Source: Deltaproteobacteria bacterium (lineage in GTDB: Bacteria > UBA10199 > JADGCS01). Taken from it: DNA of 64,000 bases. Below are positions 17,493 to 26,270 of this stretch, in pieces. The stretch is taken from contig JACKPK010000005.1 in NCBI GenBank assembly GCA_024233595.1, forward strand, positions 62,001 through 126,000. Reading direction: 5' to 3'. Both the position numbers and the translations under genes were made by a program. The first letter of the stretch is position 1, and the number at the start of each line of letters is the position of its first letter. The notes below the pieces were generated by a model, which saw only the letters and a program-made list of their open reading frames with translations, was not told where the DNA came from and did not search any database.

Positions 17493-18380
17493 ATGTCCGA
17501 ACAGGCTTTAAAAAAAGCAGTGGTCTTTGCTGATCTTGTCGATAGCACCAAGCTCTATCAAGAAGAGGGCGATGTCGCTGCAGAGAGTCTTATCAACGAA
17601 GCGTTTTCTTTGGTGCAAGAGATTGTGTTTGATCATGCTGGTGAACTGGTCAAAACCATAGGAGACGAAGTTTTACTCACCTTTGAGGATTCATGGTCGG
17701 CCATTCATGCTGTGTTATTCATTCAACAGTACTTTAAAGAAAACCAAGACCCTCCTTTGCAATGGCGAGCGGGTTTAGACTTTGGCTCTGTGGTGTTGCG
17801 TGAAGGAGATGTCTTTGGAGACACGGTGAATCGTGCCGCCCGCATTGTTAAAAAAGCAAAACCCAATCAGTTATTGTTGTCTGAACAAGCTTTGCCAGAA
17901 GAGCAAGAGGGTGATGGCATTGGTTTTCGTTTTGTGATCGAAACTGAATTAAAAGGTTTTAAAGAAAAGTGTCGTTTGCACGATGTGCTGTTTTCGGATT
18001 CAAGTTCTGGTGTGACCATGTCTCTTGACGATGAGTGCGTCGATGACATTTTAGAATCCGCTAGTTTGAAACTGGCTTATGAATCCAATGATTTTATTTT
18101 AGATAAGGACAACACGGTTTTTAAAATTGGGCGAGAACCCGATAACCATTTGCAAATCACGGGCGATTCGGTTTCGCGGCACCACGCCTTTATTGAATTC
18201 GATAAAGGAAAATTTTATTTGATCGACCAAAGCACAAACGGCACTTATGTAAAAGATCATTTGGGAGATTGGCATTTGATCAAGCACGATCGCTACCCGC
18301 TCATAGGAAGTGGGTTCTTGTCTTTTGGCAAGATCGTCGATAACAACAATAAACTCTTGAGCTTTGATTACCAGATTTAG
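17493..18380 (+). CDS. Class III adenylate/guanylate cyclase with C-terminal FHA domain
   Basis: Soluble nucleotide cyclase fused to a phosphopeptide-binding domain. The catalytic domain covers about residues 1-165. It has metal Asp14 in VVFADLVDST, the KTIGDEVLLTF block with the second metal Asp and an upstream Lys, and GDTVNRAARI with the transition-state Asn and Arg, so it appears active. The FHA domain (about 205-290) has IGREPDNHLQI, SVSRHHAFIE and DQSTNGTYVKD, the usual phosphothreonine-binding pattern. FHA suggests control by Ser/Thr kinases. No kinase is in the window. cAMP versus cGMP cannot be decided by eye. Confidence 0.92.
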   Translation: MSEQALKKAVVFADLVDSTKLYQEEGDVAAESLINEAFSLVQEIVFDHAGELVKTIGDEVLLTFEDSWSAIHAVLFIQQYFKENQDPPLQWRAGLDFGSVVLREGDVFGDTVNRAARIVKKAKPNQLLLSEQALPEEQEGDGIGFRFVIETELKGFKEKCRLHDVLFSDSSSGVTMSLDDECVDDILESASLKLAYESNDFILDKDNTVFKIGREPDNHLQITGDSVSRHHAFIEFDKGKFYLIDQSTNGTYVKDHLGDWHLIKHDRYPLIGSGFLSFGKIVDNNNKLLSFDYQI

Positions 18381-18404
18381 CACCCGCTTTAGAAAGGACC
18401 AGGT

Positions 18405-19064
18405 ATGAAATTTTTAGACTGTGAAAAGCAAGATGGTATTTACATTGTGACCATGAAAGACGGCCAGAACCGCATCCGATCAGAAGTCATGGCAGAGCAT
18501 CATCAAATCATGGATCAAATTGCCAAAGACCGAGACAACACGGCTGTCATCCTCACCAGCAGCGACGAAAAATTCTGGTGTAATGGCATTGATGTCGACT
18601 GGCTCATGCAACAGCCTTCGGAATATTTTCCAGAGTTCACCAATTTATGTGACGAATTAATTTTACGTTGGTCTCTTTTTGATGCGCCAACCATTGCTTG
18701 TATCACTGGGCATTGTTATGGTGGTGGCGCTGTTGTGGCGGCATGCATGGATTTTAGAATCATGCGCGAAGACCGCGGCTTTTATTGTTTTCCCGAAGTG
18801 GACGTGCACATCCCGTTCACCGAAGTCATGCACGATGTCATTGAACTCTTGCCGAACAAAGCCATTGTGCACGAGATGATTCTCACAGGCCGTCGTGTTG
18901 GTGGTCAGGAAGCAAGCTCTAAAGATTTAGTGCACGCTTGCTACAACCAAGAAGAGCTTTTTTCAAAAGCCATGGAATTGGCGACTCATCTTAAAAGCAA
19001 AGACCGTGCGACCTACAGCAAAATCAAGACAGGCCTTAAAAAGCACCTTTTAAAATGGCGCTAG
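18405..19064 (+). CDS. Enoyl-CoA hydratase/isomerase family protein
   Basis: Crotonase-fold protein acting on CoA thioesters. The oxyanion-hole block is seen as ACITGHCYGGGAVVAACMDFRI around residues 100-120, and FCNGIDVD-type residues (WCNGIDVDWL) precede it. At 219 residues it is short compared with typical hydratases (about 260). That and FPEVDVHIPF recall enoyl-CoA delta-isomerases. AGAAAGGACC precedes the ATG. It follows the cyclase by 24 bases on the same strand, which may simply be co-transcription. The exact reaction is not determined. Confidence 0.85.
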   Translation: MKFLDCEKQDGIYIVTMKDGQNRIRSEVMAEHHQIMDQIAKDRDNTAVILTSSDEKFWCNGIDVDWLMQQPSEYFPEFTNLCDELILRWSLFDAPTIACITGHCYGGGAVVAACMDFRIMREDRGFYCFPEVDVHIPFTEVMHDVIELLPNKAIVHEMILTGRRVGGQEASSKDLVHACYNQEELFSKAMELATHLKSKDRATYSKIKTGLKKHLLKWR

Positions 19065-19072
19065 TTTTGCCT

Positions 19073-19100
19073 TTTAGAAGCCGCTTTTATCCTATATAAT
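19073..19100 (+). promoter_or_regulatory. Sigma-70-type promoter for the Popeye-like gene
   Basis: A perfect -10 TATAAT lies at 19095-19100. A weak -35 TTTTAG (19073-19078) is 16 bases upstream. The predicted transcript would start near 19107, immediately before a hairpin leader. Confidence 0.55.
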
Positions 19101-19111
19101 ATGTGTTTGGA

Positions 19112-19149
19112 GAGAGCGGTGGGCTACCACCTGGGGTTGTGTTGCTTTC
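19112..19149 (+). promoter_or_regulatory. Structured 5' leader upstream of the Popeye-like gene
   Basis: GAGAGC (19112-19117) can pair with GCTTTC (19144-19149) with one G-U pair. Stacked inside is GGTGG-GCTA-CCACC (19118-19131), a perfect 5-bp stem with a 4-base loop. A 12-base unpaired strand TGGGGTTGTGTT joins them. The Shine-Dalgarno GGAGG starts 2 bases after the outer stem, so folding could affect initiation. I do not recognise a known riboswitch. Confidence 0.45.
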
Positions 19150-19160
19150 GGGAGGTCTAG

Positions 19161-19931
19161 GTGTCGGAAATCATTGTTAATATTGGTTATTTACTCATGT
19201 TGGCGGCTTTTGTGGTGCGCGATATGTTGCGTTTGCGTGTCTTGTTGGTCACAGCGCAAACCTTGCTCATTGGTTATGCTTTGAGTCAGGGGGCCATGGC
19301 GGTGGCGTTTTGGAACGCTCTGTTTGTGGGTATTAATGGTTTTCAGGTTTACGGGATTTTAAAAGACCGGCGCGAAGTGACTCTTCCGGAATCTTTGCAG
19401 GGTGTTTTTAGAACATCCTTTGCGCAGCTGACCCCGCAAGAGTTTTTAAAAATATGGAATCTGGGCATTGATCAAGAAAAGACAGATGATCTTTTGGTCG
19501 CCGAAGGCACAGTGGAGCAAGATTTGCTTTATTTGGTTTCTGGTGAAGTGGTGGTGCAGCGATCAGGATCCACCATTGCGCATTTGGGCTCTGGTTACTT
19601 TTTAGCAGAGATGAGTTTTTTAACTGGTGAAGAAACCAATGCCGCTGTTGTGGCCAAAGGTGATGTCAGCTTGCGAATCTGGAGTCGTAAATCTTTAGAG
19701 CAACTTCGTTTGCGTGATTCAGGGCTCTTCATTAAATTTCAAAATGTTCTGGGAGCCGATATTGTTCGTAAATTTCAGCGCACCGGAACAGGGCATGCCA
19801 ACCCCATCATGGAAAAATCCTGGGGTGAAATTCAATTGTGCACAAGTTTTGAATCCTCCGGTACCGAGCAGGAGAGAGAAACAGAAATTTGGACTGAGTA
19901 CAGCGAAAGTCAGACACATTGTTTGCGTTAA
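19161..19931 (+). CDS. Popeye-like membrane protein with cyclic-nucleotide-binding domain
   Basis: Three hydrophobic segments within the first 75 residues (IGYLLMLAAFVV, LLVTAQTLLIGYAL, AFWNALFVGINGFQVYGI) precede a cNMP-binding beta-roll at about residues 95-210. That roll includes LLYLVSGEVVVQRSG, GYFLAEMSFLTGEETNAAVV (phosphate-binding cassette region) and a C-helix. The order of three membrane helices then a cNBD is that of Popeye-domain proteins. The usual FGE...R pattern is loose, so ligand affinity is uncertain. Start is GTG 19161 with GGAGG 5 bases upstream. A cyclase gene lies 800 bases upstream, suggesting a cNMP effector role. Confidence 0.8.
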   Translation: MSEIIVNIGYLLMLAAFVVRDMLRLRVLLVTAQTLLIGYALSQGAMAVAFWNALFVGINGFQVYGILKDRREVTLPESLQGVFRTSFAQLTPQEFLKIWNLGIDQEKTDDLLVAEGTVEQDLLYLVSGEVVVQRSGSTIAHLGSGYFLAEMSFLTGEETNAAVVAKGDVSLRIWSRKSLEQLRLRDSGLFIKFQNVLGADIVRKFQRTGTGHANPIMEKSWGEIQLCTSFESSGTEQERETEIWTEYSESQTHCLR

Positions 19932-19940
19932 GATGACAAC

Positions 19941-21257
19941 TTAAAATGTGACTTTGGTGTTGGGTAAGGCTTCTTCAATGCGTGTTTGTTCTTTTTCTGT
20001 CACACGATTCCCTGATAAATTAAGAATCTGTAATTTTTTAAATTGAGACAAATCCTTTGGCAGCTGGCTAATGAAGTTGTGGTGTAGGTCAATCACGAGC
20101 AAGTTCTTTGTGTTGAGCAATTGGGTTGGGAATTTATACAACTGATTTTCGCCAAGATAAATTTCGGCAAGCCGTTCTGCTTTTGCAAGCTCTTCAGGGA
20201 GTTGGCGCAGACTTTGGTTTTCTAAATAAATCACATCAAGTTTCGCGATCTCGTTTTCAGAGAGATTTTCCAAACTGGTTGCGACGCGTTTGTCGTGCAG
20301 GCGGCTTCCTGAATTTTTTTTGAGATCTTGAATGTCTTCTTGTGAGAGCTCGTGTCCTTCTAAATAGACTTCTTGTAGTTTTTTGAGTTTGAGGATTTCT
20401 ACGGGAAAATTTTTGATGGGGTTGTCCGAGACTCTTAGTGTGCGTAGGTTTTTGAGTTCTAATAAATCGTCTGAAAGATCGTTGATGTTGTTTCCTGAAA
20501 CATCCAATTCTTCTAAGTTTGCTAAAGAAAAAACCTCGGAAGGAATGGATTTGAGTTGGTTGTGAGCCAGGCTCAGGTTCTTGAGATTTTTGAACTGATC
20601 AAAATTCACTGGCAACTCAGTGAGCTGGTTCTCGCTCAGGTCTAAAGATTCTAATTCTGCAAAATCTTCCCAAGGGGCGATCGCGTCTTTGAGCTTGTTG
20701 CCGGAAAGATCCAAAACCTGCAAAGCCGGTGTGTTTTTAAGCAAGTTGACTGGGATTTGCGATAATTGGTTATGAGACAAACTGATTTCTTTGAGCGCCA
20801 GGGTCTTATCGGTTGTGGGCAATTGGCTGATTTGGTTGTGGTCCAGGTAAAGGATTTTGAGTTTACTTAAATCCCAGATTTGCTTGGGCACGGACTGGAT
20901 TTGGTTATGACGAAGGAAAAGCCATTGCAGATTTTGAAGCTTGCTCAGCGATGGTGGTAGGTTTTTGATCTGGTTTTGGTCCAAGATCAGGGTTTCTAAA
21001 GAACCCAATTTGTGCAGCGGCGCAGGCCAAGTCTCAAAGTTGTTTTGTTTTAAATTCAAAGACTTAAGTTGCTGAAGCTCAATGATTTGTTCAGGCAATT
21101 CCCCGAGCTGTCCCTCTGTCCAGGTTAGCTTTTGCGTGTCTTTTGGCAACTTGCCGAGCTGGTAGACAAAGTCGCGTTCGTAGCGATTCAGGGCTTGGGC
21201 CTTAAAACTCAGCAACATCAGTATGACGAAGGTAAAGCGTCTCATGACAGAGACCAT
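19941..21257 (-). CDS. Secreted leucine-rich repeat protein
   Basis: About 17 tandem leucine-rich repeats of 22-23 residues (pattern LxxLxLxxNxLxxLPxxL, e.g. LKNLSLAHNQLKSIP) follow a signal peptide MRRFTFVILMLLSFKAQA. An island around residues 310-350 (LSQEDIQDLKKNSGSRLHDK) interrupts the array before three more repeats. Such proteins mediate protein-protein contact; export suggests a periplasmic or surface role. The start may be the ATG at 21257 or 21245; the latter puts the signal peptide first, and neither has a good ribosome site. It converges with the Popeye-like gene (9 bases) and diverges from gmk. Confidence 0.88.
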   Translation of the reverse strand: MVSVMRRFTFVILMLLSFKAQALNRYERDFVYQLGKLPKDTQKLTWTEGQLGELPEQIIELQQLKSLNLKQNNFETWPAPLHKLGSLETLILDQNQIKNLPPSLSKLQNLQWLFLRHNQIQSVPKQIWDLSKLKILYLDHNQISQLPTTDKTLALKEISLSHNQLSQIPVNLLKNTPALQVLDLSGNKLKDAIAPWEDFAELESLDLSENQLTELPVNFDQFKNLKNLSLAHNQLKSIPSEVFSLANLEELDVSGNNINDLSDDLLELKNLRTLRVSDNPIKNFPVEILKLKKLQEVYLEGHELSQEDIQDLKKNSGSRLHDKRVATSLENLSENEIAKLDVIYLENQSLRQLPEELAKAERLAEIYLGENQLYKFPTQLLNTKNLLVIDLHHNFISQLPKDLSQFKKLQILNLSGNRVTEKEQTRIEEALPNTKVTF

Positions 21258-21335
21258 ATCAACCCAATGAAATCATTGACAATCTTTTTCCAATGGGTAG
21301 TGCTAAGGAAATTTTTGTCTTTGGAGAGCCTGTCT

Positions 21336-21908
21336 GTGAGTCAACCTAGTCTTTTTGTCGTTTCTGGGCCAAGTGGGTCAGGAAAAACCACAATCTGTCG
21401 TCGCATTGCTGATCAATTCAACTGGTATTATTCTGTTTCGCACACCACAAGACCAATTCGTCCTGGTGAACACAATGGTCGTGATTACTTTTTTGTAAAC
21501 GAAGCTGAATTTAAAGACATGGTTGCTGAGGATGCTTTTTTTGAATGGGCGCGTGTTTACGATAATTTTTATGGCACCGCAAAAGAACCTGTCATGGATC
21601 ATTTGCAAAAAGGTCAAAGCGTGATCCTCGATTTAGACACACAGGGAGCGGCTTTGGTCAAAAAACTCAAACCGGAAGCGGTTTTGGTTTTTATCAACAC
21701 ACCCAGTGTTGACGAATTAGAAACACGTTTGAAATCACGCGGGCAAAATTCCGAAGACGAAATCAAAAAACGAGTGCAAGGAGCGCAAAACGAGTTATCT
21801 CATATAGACGAATACGATCATGTTATTTTAAACGATGATCTCGACAGCGCGATCGCTAAACTGCAAGACATCATCAACGAGCATCGTCAACAAAGCAAAA
21901 CCCAATGA
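21336..21908 (+). CDS. gmk: Guanylate kinase
   Basis: Phosphorylates GMP to GDP. The P-loop GPSGSGKTT is at residues about 9-17, then the GMP-binding segment SHTTRPIRPGEHNGRDYFFV, and ILDLDTQGA. GTG 21336 is chosen as the start because GGAGAG lies 7 bases upstream and the 190-residue product fits the family; the reading frame is open upstream but that part overlaps the divergent LRR gene and is unlike gmk. The stop overlaps the rel start (ATGA), linking GMP/GTP metabolism to (p)ppGpp synthesis. Confidence 0.95.
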   Translation: MSQPSLFVVSGPSGSGKTTICRRIADQFNWYYSVSHTTRPIRPGEHNGRDYFFVNEAEFKDMVAEDAFFEWARVYDNFYGTAKEPVMDHLQKGQSVILDLDTQGAALVKKLKPEAVLVFINTPSVDELETRLKSRGQNSEDEIKKRVQGAQNELSHIDEYDHVILNDDLDSAIAKLQDIINEHRQQSKTQ

Positions 21909-24043
21909 TTTCAATTGAAGACATCATCAAAGACGTTCAGTCTTATAACCCGCATTCTCATCTGGACCAGATCCGCAAAGCCTGTGCGTTTTCGGCAGAT
22001 GCGCACGAGGGTCAAAAGCGTCGCTCGGGTGAGCCTTATTTGGTGCACCCTCTAGAAGTTTCTAAAATCCTCACACAACTCAAAATGGATGACGCCTCAA
22101 TCATCGCTGCCATTTTGCACGATACGATCGAAGACACATCGGTCACCAAGATCGACGTGCAAAACTTTTTGCAGTGATGTTGCCGAAATCGTAGACGGCG
22201 TGACCAAAATTTCTAAGATTAAGATTAGCAATCAAGAAGACCGCCGCCGAGAACTACCGTAAAATGATCTTGGCCATGTCCAAAGACATTCGTGTGATCA
22301 TGGTGAAGTTGGTTGACAGGCTTAACAACATGCGCACTTTGCAGTTCATGTCGGAGACAAAGCAGGTCAAAATCAGCCAAGAAACCTAGGACATTTACGC
22401 GCCCATTGCAGGGCGTAGGGTATTTATTGGATCAAAGAAGAACTAGAAGATCTTTCGTTTAAATTCTTAAAGCCAGAAATCTACAAACAGATCAAAGCGC
22501 GCACAACCCGGTTTCAACAAATTCGTGAAGAGTACATCAACCGAGTGATGGACACTGTGCGAAGCAGGTTGGACCAGCAATCGATAGCTTGCAAATTTAT
22601 GGGCGTGTGAAAAAGCCTATTCGGTTTTTTCGTAAAATGCAGCGTCAGGAAATCAATTTGGACGATGTGCATGACCTCATTGCCTTTCGCGTGTTGGTGG
22701 ATTCCATTGAGCAATGTTACGAAGTTCTGGGTGCGATTCACTCGTTGTGGCGTCCGATTCAAGGGCGTTTTAAGGACTACATTGCCATGCCCAAAGGCAA
22801 CTCCTACCAGTCTTTGCACACCACTGTTGTTTGTTTTGATGGCGAGCGCGTTGAGTTTCAAATCCGAACCTTTGCTATGCACGAGATTGCCGAAAAAGGG
22901 ATCGCGGCGCACTGGAAGTACAAAGAAGATGGTCGCTTGGACACCAAGGACGAAGAAAAATTCCGATGGTTGCGTCAGTTGGTCGATTGGCAAACCGAGT
23001 TGCAAGACTCTCTTGAATTTGTCGACACCTTTAAAATGGATTTATTCGAAGACGAGATTTTTGTGTTCACGCCCAATGGCGATCTCAAAACTCTTTGTCA
23101 TCATGCCACGCCAGTGGATTTTGCTTACGCTGTTCATTCAGATGTGGGGCATCGTTGCGCGGGAGCAAGGGTCAACGGCAGAATGGTGCCTTTGTCACAA
23201 AAATTAGAAAGTGGCGACACCGTCGAGATCATCACAAAAAGCACGCAAACACCAAATAAAGACTGGCTCGACTTTGTGCAGTCGTCCAAAGCCAAAACTC
23301 ACATTCGGCAATACATTCGTCGTGAACAAAAAGAAAAAAGCCGCGTGATTGGTCAAAATATTTTTGAGTCTGCTTCGCAAAAGTCCAAGTTAAAACCAGC
23401 TAAGGTTCTTAAATCCGAAGAGCTGCAGGCGTATTTAAAAAGTAAAAAAACAAATTTAGAAGAGTTTTTCACAAACATTGCGTACGGAAAAATCGATGCC
23501 AGAGAAGTGATTGAAGAGCTTTTTCATCCTGATCCCGTGGAAGAGGAATCACCTGAGCGTGATGAAAACGTCATCAAAAAGATTTTTAAGAAAATTGGTT
23601 CTCGCAACAAGAACCTGATTTTGGTCGACAAACAAGATGGCATTTTGGTGACCTTTGGTAAGTGCTGTAACCCGGTTAAAGGCGATGCCATCATTGGTTT
23701 TGTGACCCGTGGTCGTGGTGTGGCCATTCACCGTACCGATTGCCCGCGCGTTTTCAGCATCGATCCAGATCGTCGCATGGATGTGGCTTGGAATGATGAC
23801 ACCGAGCAAGAAAGTTTGGCACGTATTTTTGTGATCGCGGAAGACCGTAAAGGCATGTTGGCTGAAATCACCAAAACCATTTCAGAACGCGATGTGAACA
23901 TCATAAAAGTTTGGGTGAAAGCGCAGTCCGACGGTGTGGCTCGGATTTCTTTGGATTTGAGTGTTAAAAACATTCACGAGCTACGCAGTGTTGTAAAATC
24001 CCTAGAGGGCATCAAGCATGTTTTGAATGTGGTGAGGGAATGA
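21905..24043 (+). pseudogene. rel: Bifunctional (p)ppGpp synthetase/hydrolase, interrupted by clustered lesions
   Basis: A full-length RelA/SpoT homologue (about 713 codons) is recognisable but not open. The N-terminal HD hydrolase domain is intact to 22165 (VHPLEVSKIL, ILHDTIEDTS). Lesions then follow within 400 bases: frame shifts near 22165-22170, 22240-22250, 22415 and 22565, and an in-frame TAG at 22387 where LDIYAP is expected as TLDIYAP. They sum to zero, restoring the original frame. Residues between lesions stay well conserved (MSKDIRVIMVKLVDRLNNMR). The synthetase, TGS and ACT domains are intact. Sequence error is as likely as true inactivation, since loss of the only Rel would be unusual. 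Confidence 0.88.
22589..24043 (+). CDS. rel: Intact C-terminal part of Rel: synthetase, TGS and ACT domains
   Basis: The longest open part of the interrupted rel gene, 484 codons. It begins inside the synthetase domain (IYGRVKKPIRFFRK, then MPKGNSYQSLHTTVV and VEFQIRTFAMHEIAEKGIAAHWKYKE), followed by TGS (IFVFTPNGDLKTL), a helical region and a C-terminal ACT domain (RKGMLAEITKTISERDVNI). No ribosome site precedes 22589, so it is unlikely to be an independent gene; read it as the downstream part of the 21905-24043 locus. The stop overlaps yraN by 4 bases. Confidence 0.85.
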   Translation: MQIYGRVKKPIRFFRKMQRQEINLDDVHDLIAFRVLVDSIEQCYEVLGAIHSLWRPIQGRFKDYIAMPKGNSYQSLHTTVVCFDGERVEFQIRTFAMHEIAEKGIAAHWKYKEDGRLDTKDEEKFRWLRQLVDWQTELQDSLEFVDTFKMDLFEDEIFVFTPNGDLKTLCHHATPVDFAYAVHSDVGHRCAGARVNGRMVPLSQKLESGDTVEIITKSTQTPNKDWLDFVQSSKAKTHIRQYIRREQKEKSRVIGQNIFESASQKSKLKPAKVLKSEELQAYLKSKKTNLEEFFTNIAYGKIDAREVIEELFHPDPVEEESPERDENVIKKIFKKIGSRNKNLILVDKQDGILVTFGKCCNPVKGDAIIGFVTRGRGVAIHRTDCPRVFSIDPDRRMDVAWNDDTEQESLARIFVIAEDRKGMLAEITKTISERDVNIIKVWVKAQSDGVARISLDLSVKNIHELRSVVKSLEGIKHVLNVVRE

Positions 24044-24438
24044 TGCAAAAAGACAAGCAAGGTTCAATTCAGCCCACGGCTAAACAGCAAACAGGATCAC
24101 AAGGCGAAGAAATCGCACAAAAACATTTATGCCAGCAAGGTTACCGCGTGATCGAAACCAATTTTTTTTGCAAGTACGGAGAAATCGACTTGATCGCGCA
24201 GAAAGATGATGAATTATTTTTTGTCGAGATCAGACGCCGTATTGGCCAAGAATACGGTTCGGCATTGGAATCAGCATCAATTAAAAAACAACAAAAAATG
24301 CGTCGCTGCGCACAATTTTATTTAAACAGCTCGCCCGAATGGCACGAAACGCCAGCGCATTTGTCTTTTTTAGCCATAGACGATTTACCCAGTGGCGAAC
24401 AATTTATTGAGTTCATTAAAGATGTGAACGACGCTTGA
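24040..24438 (+). CDS. yraN: UPF0102 (YraN-like) endonuclease-fold protein
   Basis: Small protein of the YraN/UPF0102 family, whose fold resembles Holliday-junction resolvases and restriction nucleases; no proven function. Family blocks are GSQGEEIAQKHLCQQGYRVI, NFFCKYGEIDLIA with the conserved Glu and Asp, and FFVEIRRR (usually VEVKxR, with the Lys replaced by Arg here). The length of 132 is normal. Its ATG overlaps the rel stop; GAGGGA lies just upstream. Confidence 0.88.
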   Translation: MMQKDKQGSIQPTAKQQTGSQGEEIAQKHLCQQGYRVIETNFFCKYGEIDLIAQKDDELFFVEIRRRIGQEYGSALESASIKKQQKMRRCAQFYLNSSPEWHETPAHLSFLAIDDLPSGEQFIEFIKDVNDA

Positions 24439-24465
24439 TTCTACTTTTAAACGCACGAGGCTTTT

Positions 24466-26250
24466 ATGACTGCTTTTCAAAATTTAGTTGCTGCTTTTAA
24501 CAGCACGGTGCAAAAAAAACCGGAAGACACGGCCATTCGTTTTTATGAAGACAAATCGTGGCAGACCTTATCCTGGCAAGACTTGCAATCTGCTATCCAA
24601 AGAGTAGCAGGTGGCTTGAAGCGTTTGGGTGTGCAAAAAGGTGATCGCGTGGCGATTTTTTCTCGCACACGTTACGAGTGGACCATTGTGGACCTTGGCA
24701 TTCTTGCCGTTGGTGGTGTTGTTGTTCCTATTTATGAATCCAGCACAGATGATCAGGCGGCTTACATTTTAGAAAATGCTGAAGTGAAGGTTTTGTTTGT
24801 CGAAAACAAAGAGCTTTTTTCGCGCATTGAAAAAGAAAAAGACAACATTGCTTCTTTGCAACAGATTGTGTCCTTTGAAGAACTTCCGCAAAAGGCGGAA
24901 GGCATTTACAGTTTGAACGAGTTAAAAATTTTGGGTGTCGAATCAGGACAGGAAATTTACGAAGCGGCTTTAAAGCAAATTGCTCCTGATGACATTGCTT
25001 CTCTTGTTTACACCTCGGGCACAACAGGCAACCCAAAGGGAGCGGTTTTGACTCACCATAATTTTATGTGCGAGGTTGAGGCGTGTATTGATGTTTTCCC
25101 TCACAGAGAAGGTTACGAAAGTCTTATTTTCTTACCCTTGGCTCATATCTTGGCGCGAGTGGTGCAGTACTTTCACCTGCGCTTGGGTTTTGTGCAGGCC
25201 TACGCCGAAAGCATTGATCGTCTTCTCGAAAACATCGCCACCATTCGTCCTCATTTTATGGCGAGTGTGCCGCGTATTTTTGAAAAAATCCACACGCGCA
25301 CCATGCAGAATGCCGAGAACGCTAAGCCTGCTCAGCGTAAAATATTTGATTGGGCGGTTGCTGTCGGAAGAGAACGCTCGCGTTTGGTATTAAACCATCA
25401 AAAAATCCCATTTTATTTGCAGGCTAAATGCAACCTGGCCGATAAACTTGTTTTCCAAAAGCTGCACAAAAAATTGGGTGGGCGTCTGGAGTTTTTTATT
25501 TCAGGTGGGGCTCCTTTGTCCGAAGAAGTTGGTGGCTTTTTTCATGCCTTTGGGTTCACCATTTTAGAGGGGTATGGCCTGACGGAAACCACAGCGGCTG
25601 TGTCGATCAATCGCATGGAGGCAACAAAAATTGGCACGGTTGGTTTGCCACTAAAGGGGTGCGAAATCAAAATTGCTGGCGATGGCGAAATTCTTGTGCG
25701 TGGCGACATGGTGTTTCAAGGTTATTTTAAAAACCAAGAAGCCACTGATGCCGTGATGAACAGCGAAGGCTGGTTTCACACAGGGGATATTGGGCAAATC
25801 GACGAAGAAGGTTTTATTAAAATAACTGATCGCAAGAAAGATATCATTGTGACGGCAGGGGGCAAAAATATCGCGCCACAAAACATCGAAAACCTCATGA
25901 AAACCGATCCTTTTATTTCGCAATTTGTGGTTCATGGCGATAAACGCAAGTTTTTGTCGGCTTTGGTGACTCTGGACCAAGATGAAATCATGCGTTACGC
26001 AAAAGATCATAAAATAGCTTTTAACGATTATCCTGACTTGATCAGGCAGGAAAAAATCTTTACCTTTGTCAAACAGCGTATAGAAGAAAAAAACAAGGAG
26101 TTAGCAAAATACGAAACCATCAAACGGTTTCAAATTTTGCCAACGGACTTTTCGGTCGAGTCAGGGGAGCTCACTCCGACTCTAAAAGTGAAGCGAAAGG
26201 TCATTACTAATCGCTATAAAAAGATTTTCGATTCGTTTTATAACGAATAA
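24466..26250 (+). CDS. Long-chain fatty acid-CoA ligase (AMP-forming)
   Basis: Activates fatty acids to acyl-CoA through an acyl-adenylate. The P-loop-like motif YTSGTTGNPKGAVLTH is near residue 185, GYGLTETTAA near 370, and the C-terminal hinge/motif WFHTGDIGQIDEEGFIKITDRKKDII near 430-455. The 594-residue length and LAHILARV segment fit the bacterial FAA1/FadD15 group. It is the first of a run of same-strand genes leading to the SCP2, MeaB and aldehyde dehydrogenase genes, consistent with fatty-acid or CoA-ester metabolism. Confidence 0.92.
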   Translation: MTAFQNLVAAFNSTVQKKPEDTAIRFYEDKSWQTLSWQDLQSAIQRVAGGLKRLGVQKGDRVAIFSRTRYEWTIVDLGILAVGGVVVPIYESSTDDQAAYILENAEVKVLFVENKELFSRIEKEKDNIASLQQIVSFEELPQKAEGIYSLNELKILGVESGQEIYEAALKQIAPDDIASLVYTSGTTGNPKGAVLTHHNFMCEVEACIDVFPHREGYESLIFLPLAHILARVVQYFHLRLGFVQAYAESIDRLLENIATIRPHFMASVPRIFEKIHTRTMQNAENAKPAQRKIFDWAVAVGRERSRLVLNHQKIPFYLQAKCNLADKLVFQKLHKKLGGRLEFFISGGAPLSEEVGGFFHAFGFTILEGYGLTETTAAVSINRMEATKIGTVGLPLKGCEIKIAGDGEILVRGDMVFQGYFKNQEATDAVMNSEGWFHTGDIGQIDEEGFIKITDRKKDIIVTAGGKNIAPQNIENLMKTDPFISQFVVHGDKRKFLSALVTLDQDEIMRYAKDHKIAFNDYPDLIRQEKIFTFVKQRIEEKNKELAKYETIKRFQILPTDFSVESGELTPTLKVKRKVITNRYKKIFDSFYNE

Positions 26251-26270
26251 CCTTAAACCAAGGGGAATGT

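Noticed and set aside
20905..21240. TATGACGAAGG matches in the LRR gene (near 20909 and 21222)
   Set aside because: Only 11 of 13 bases match and both lie in coding sequence; treated as chance.
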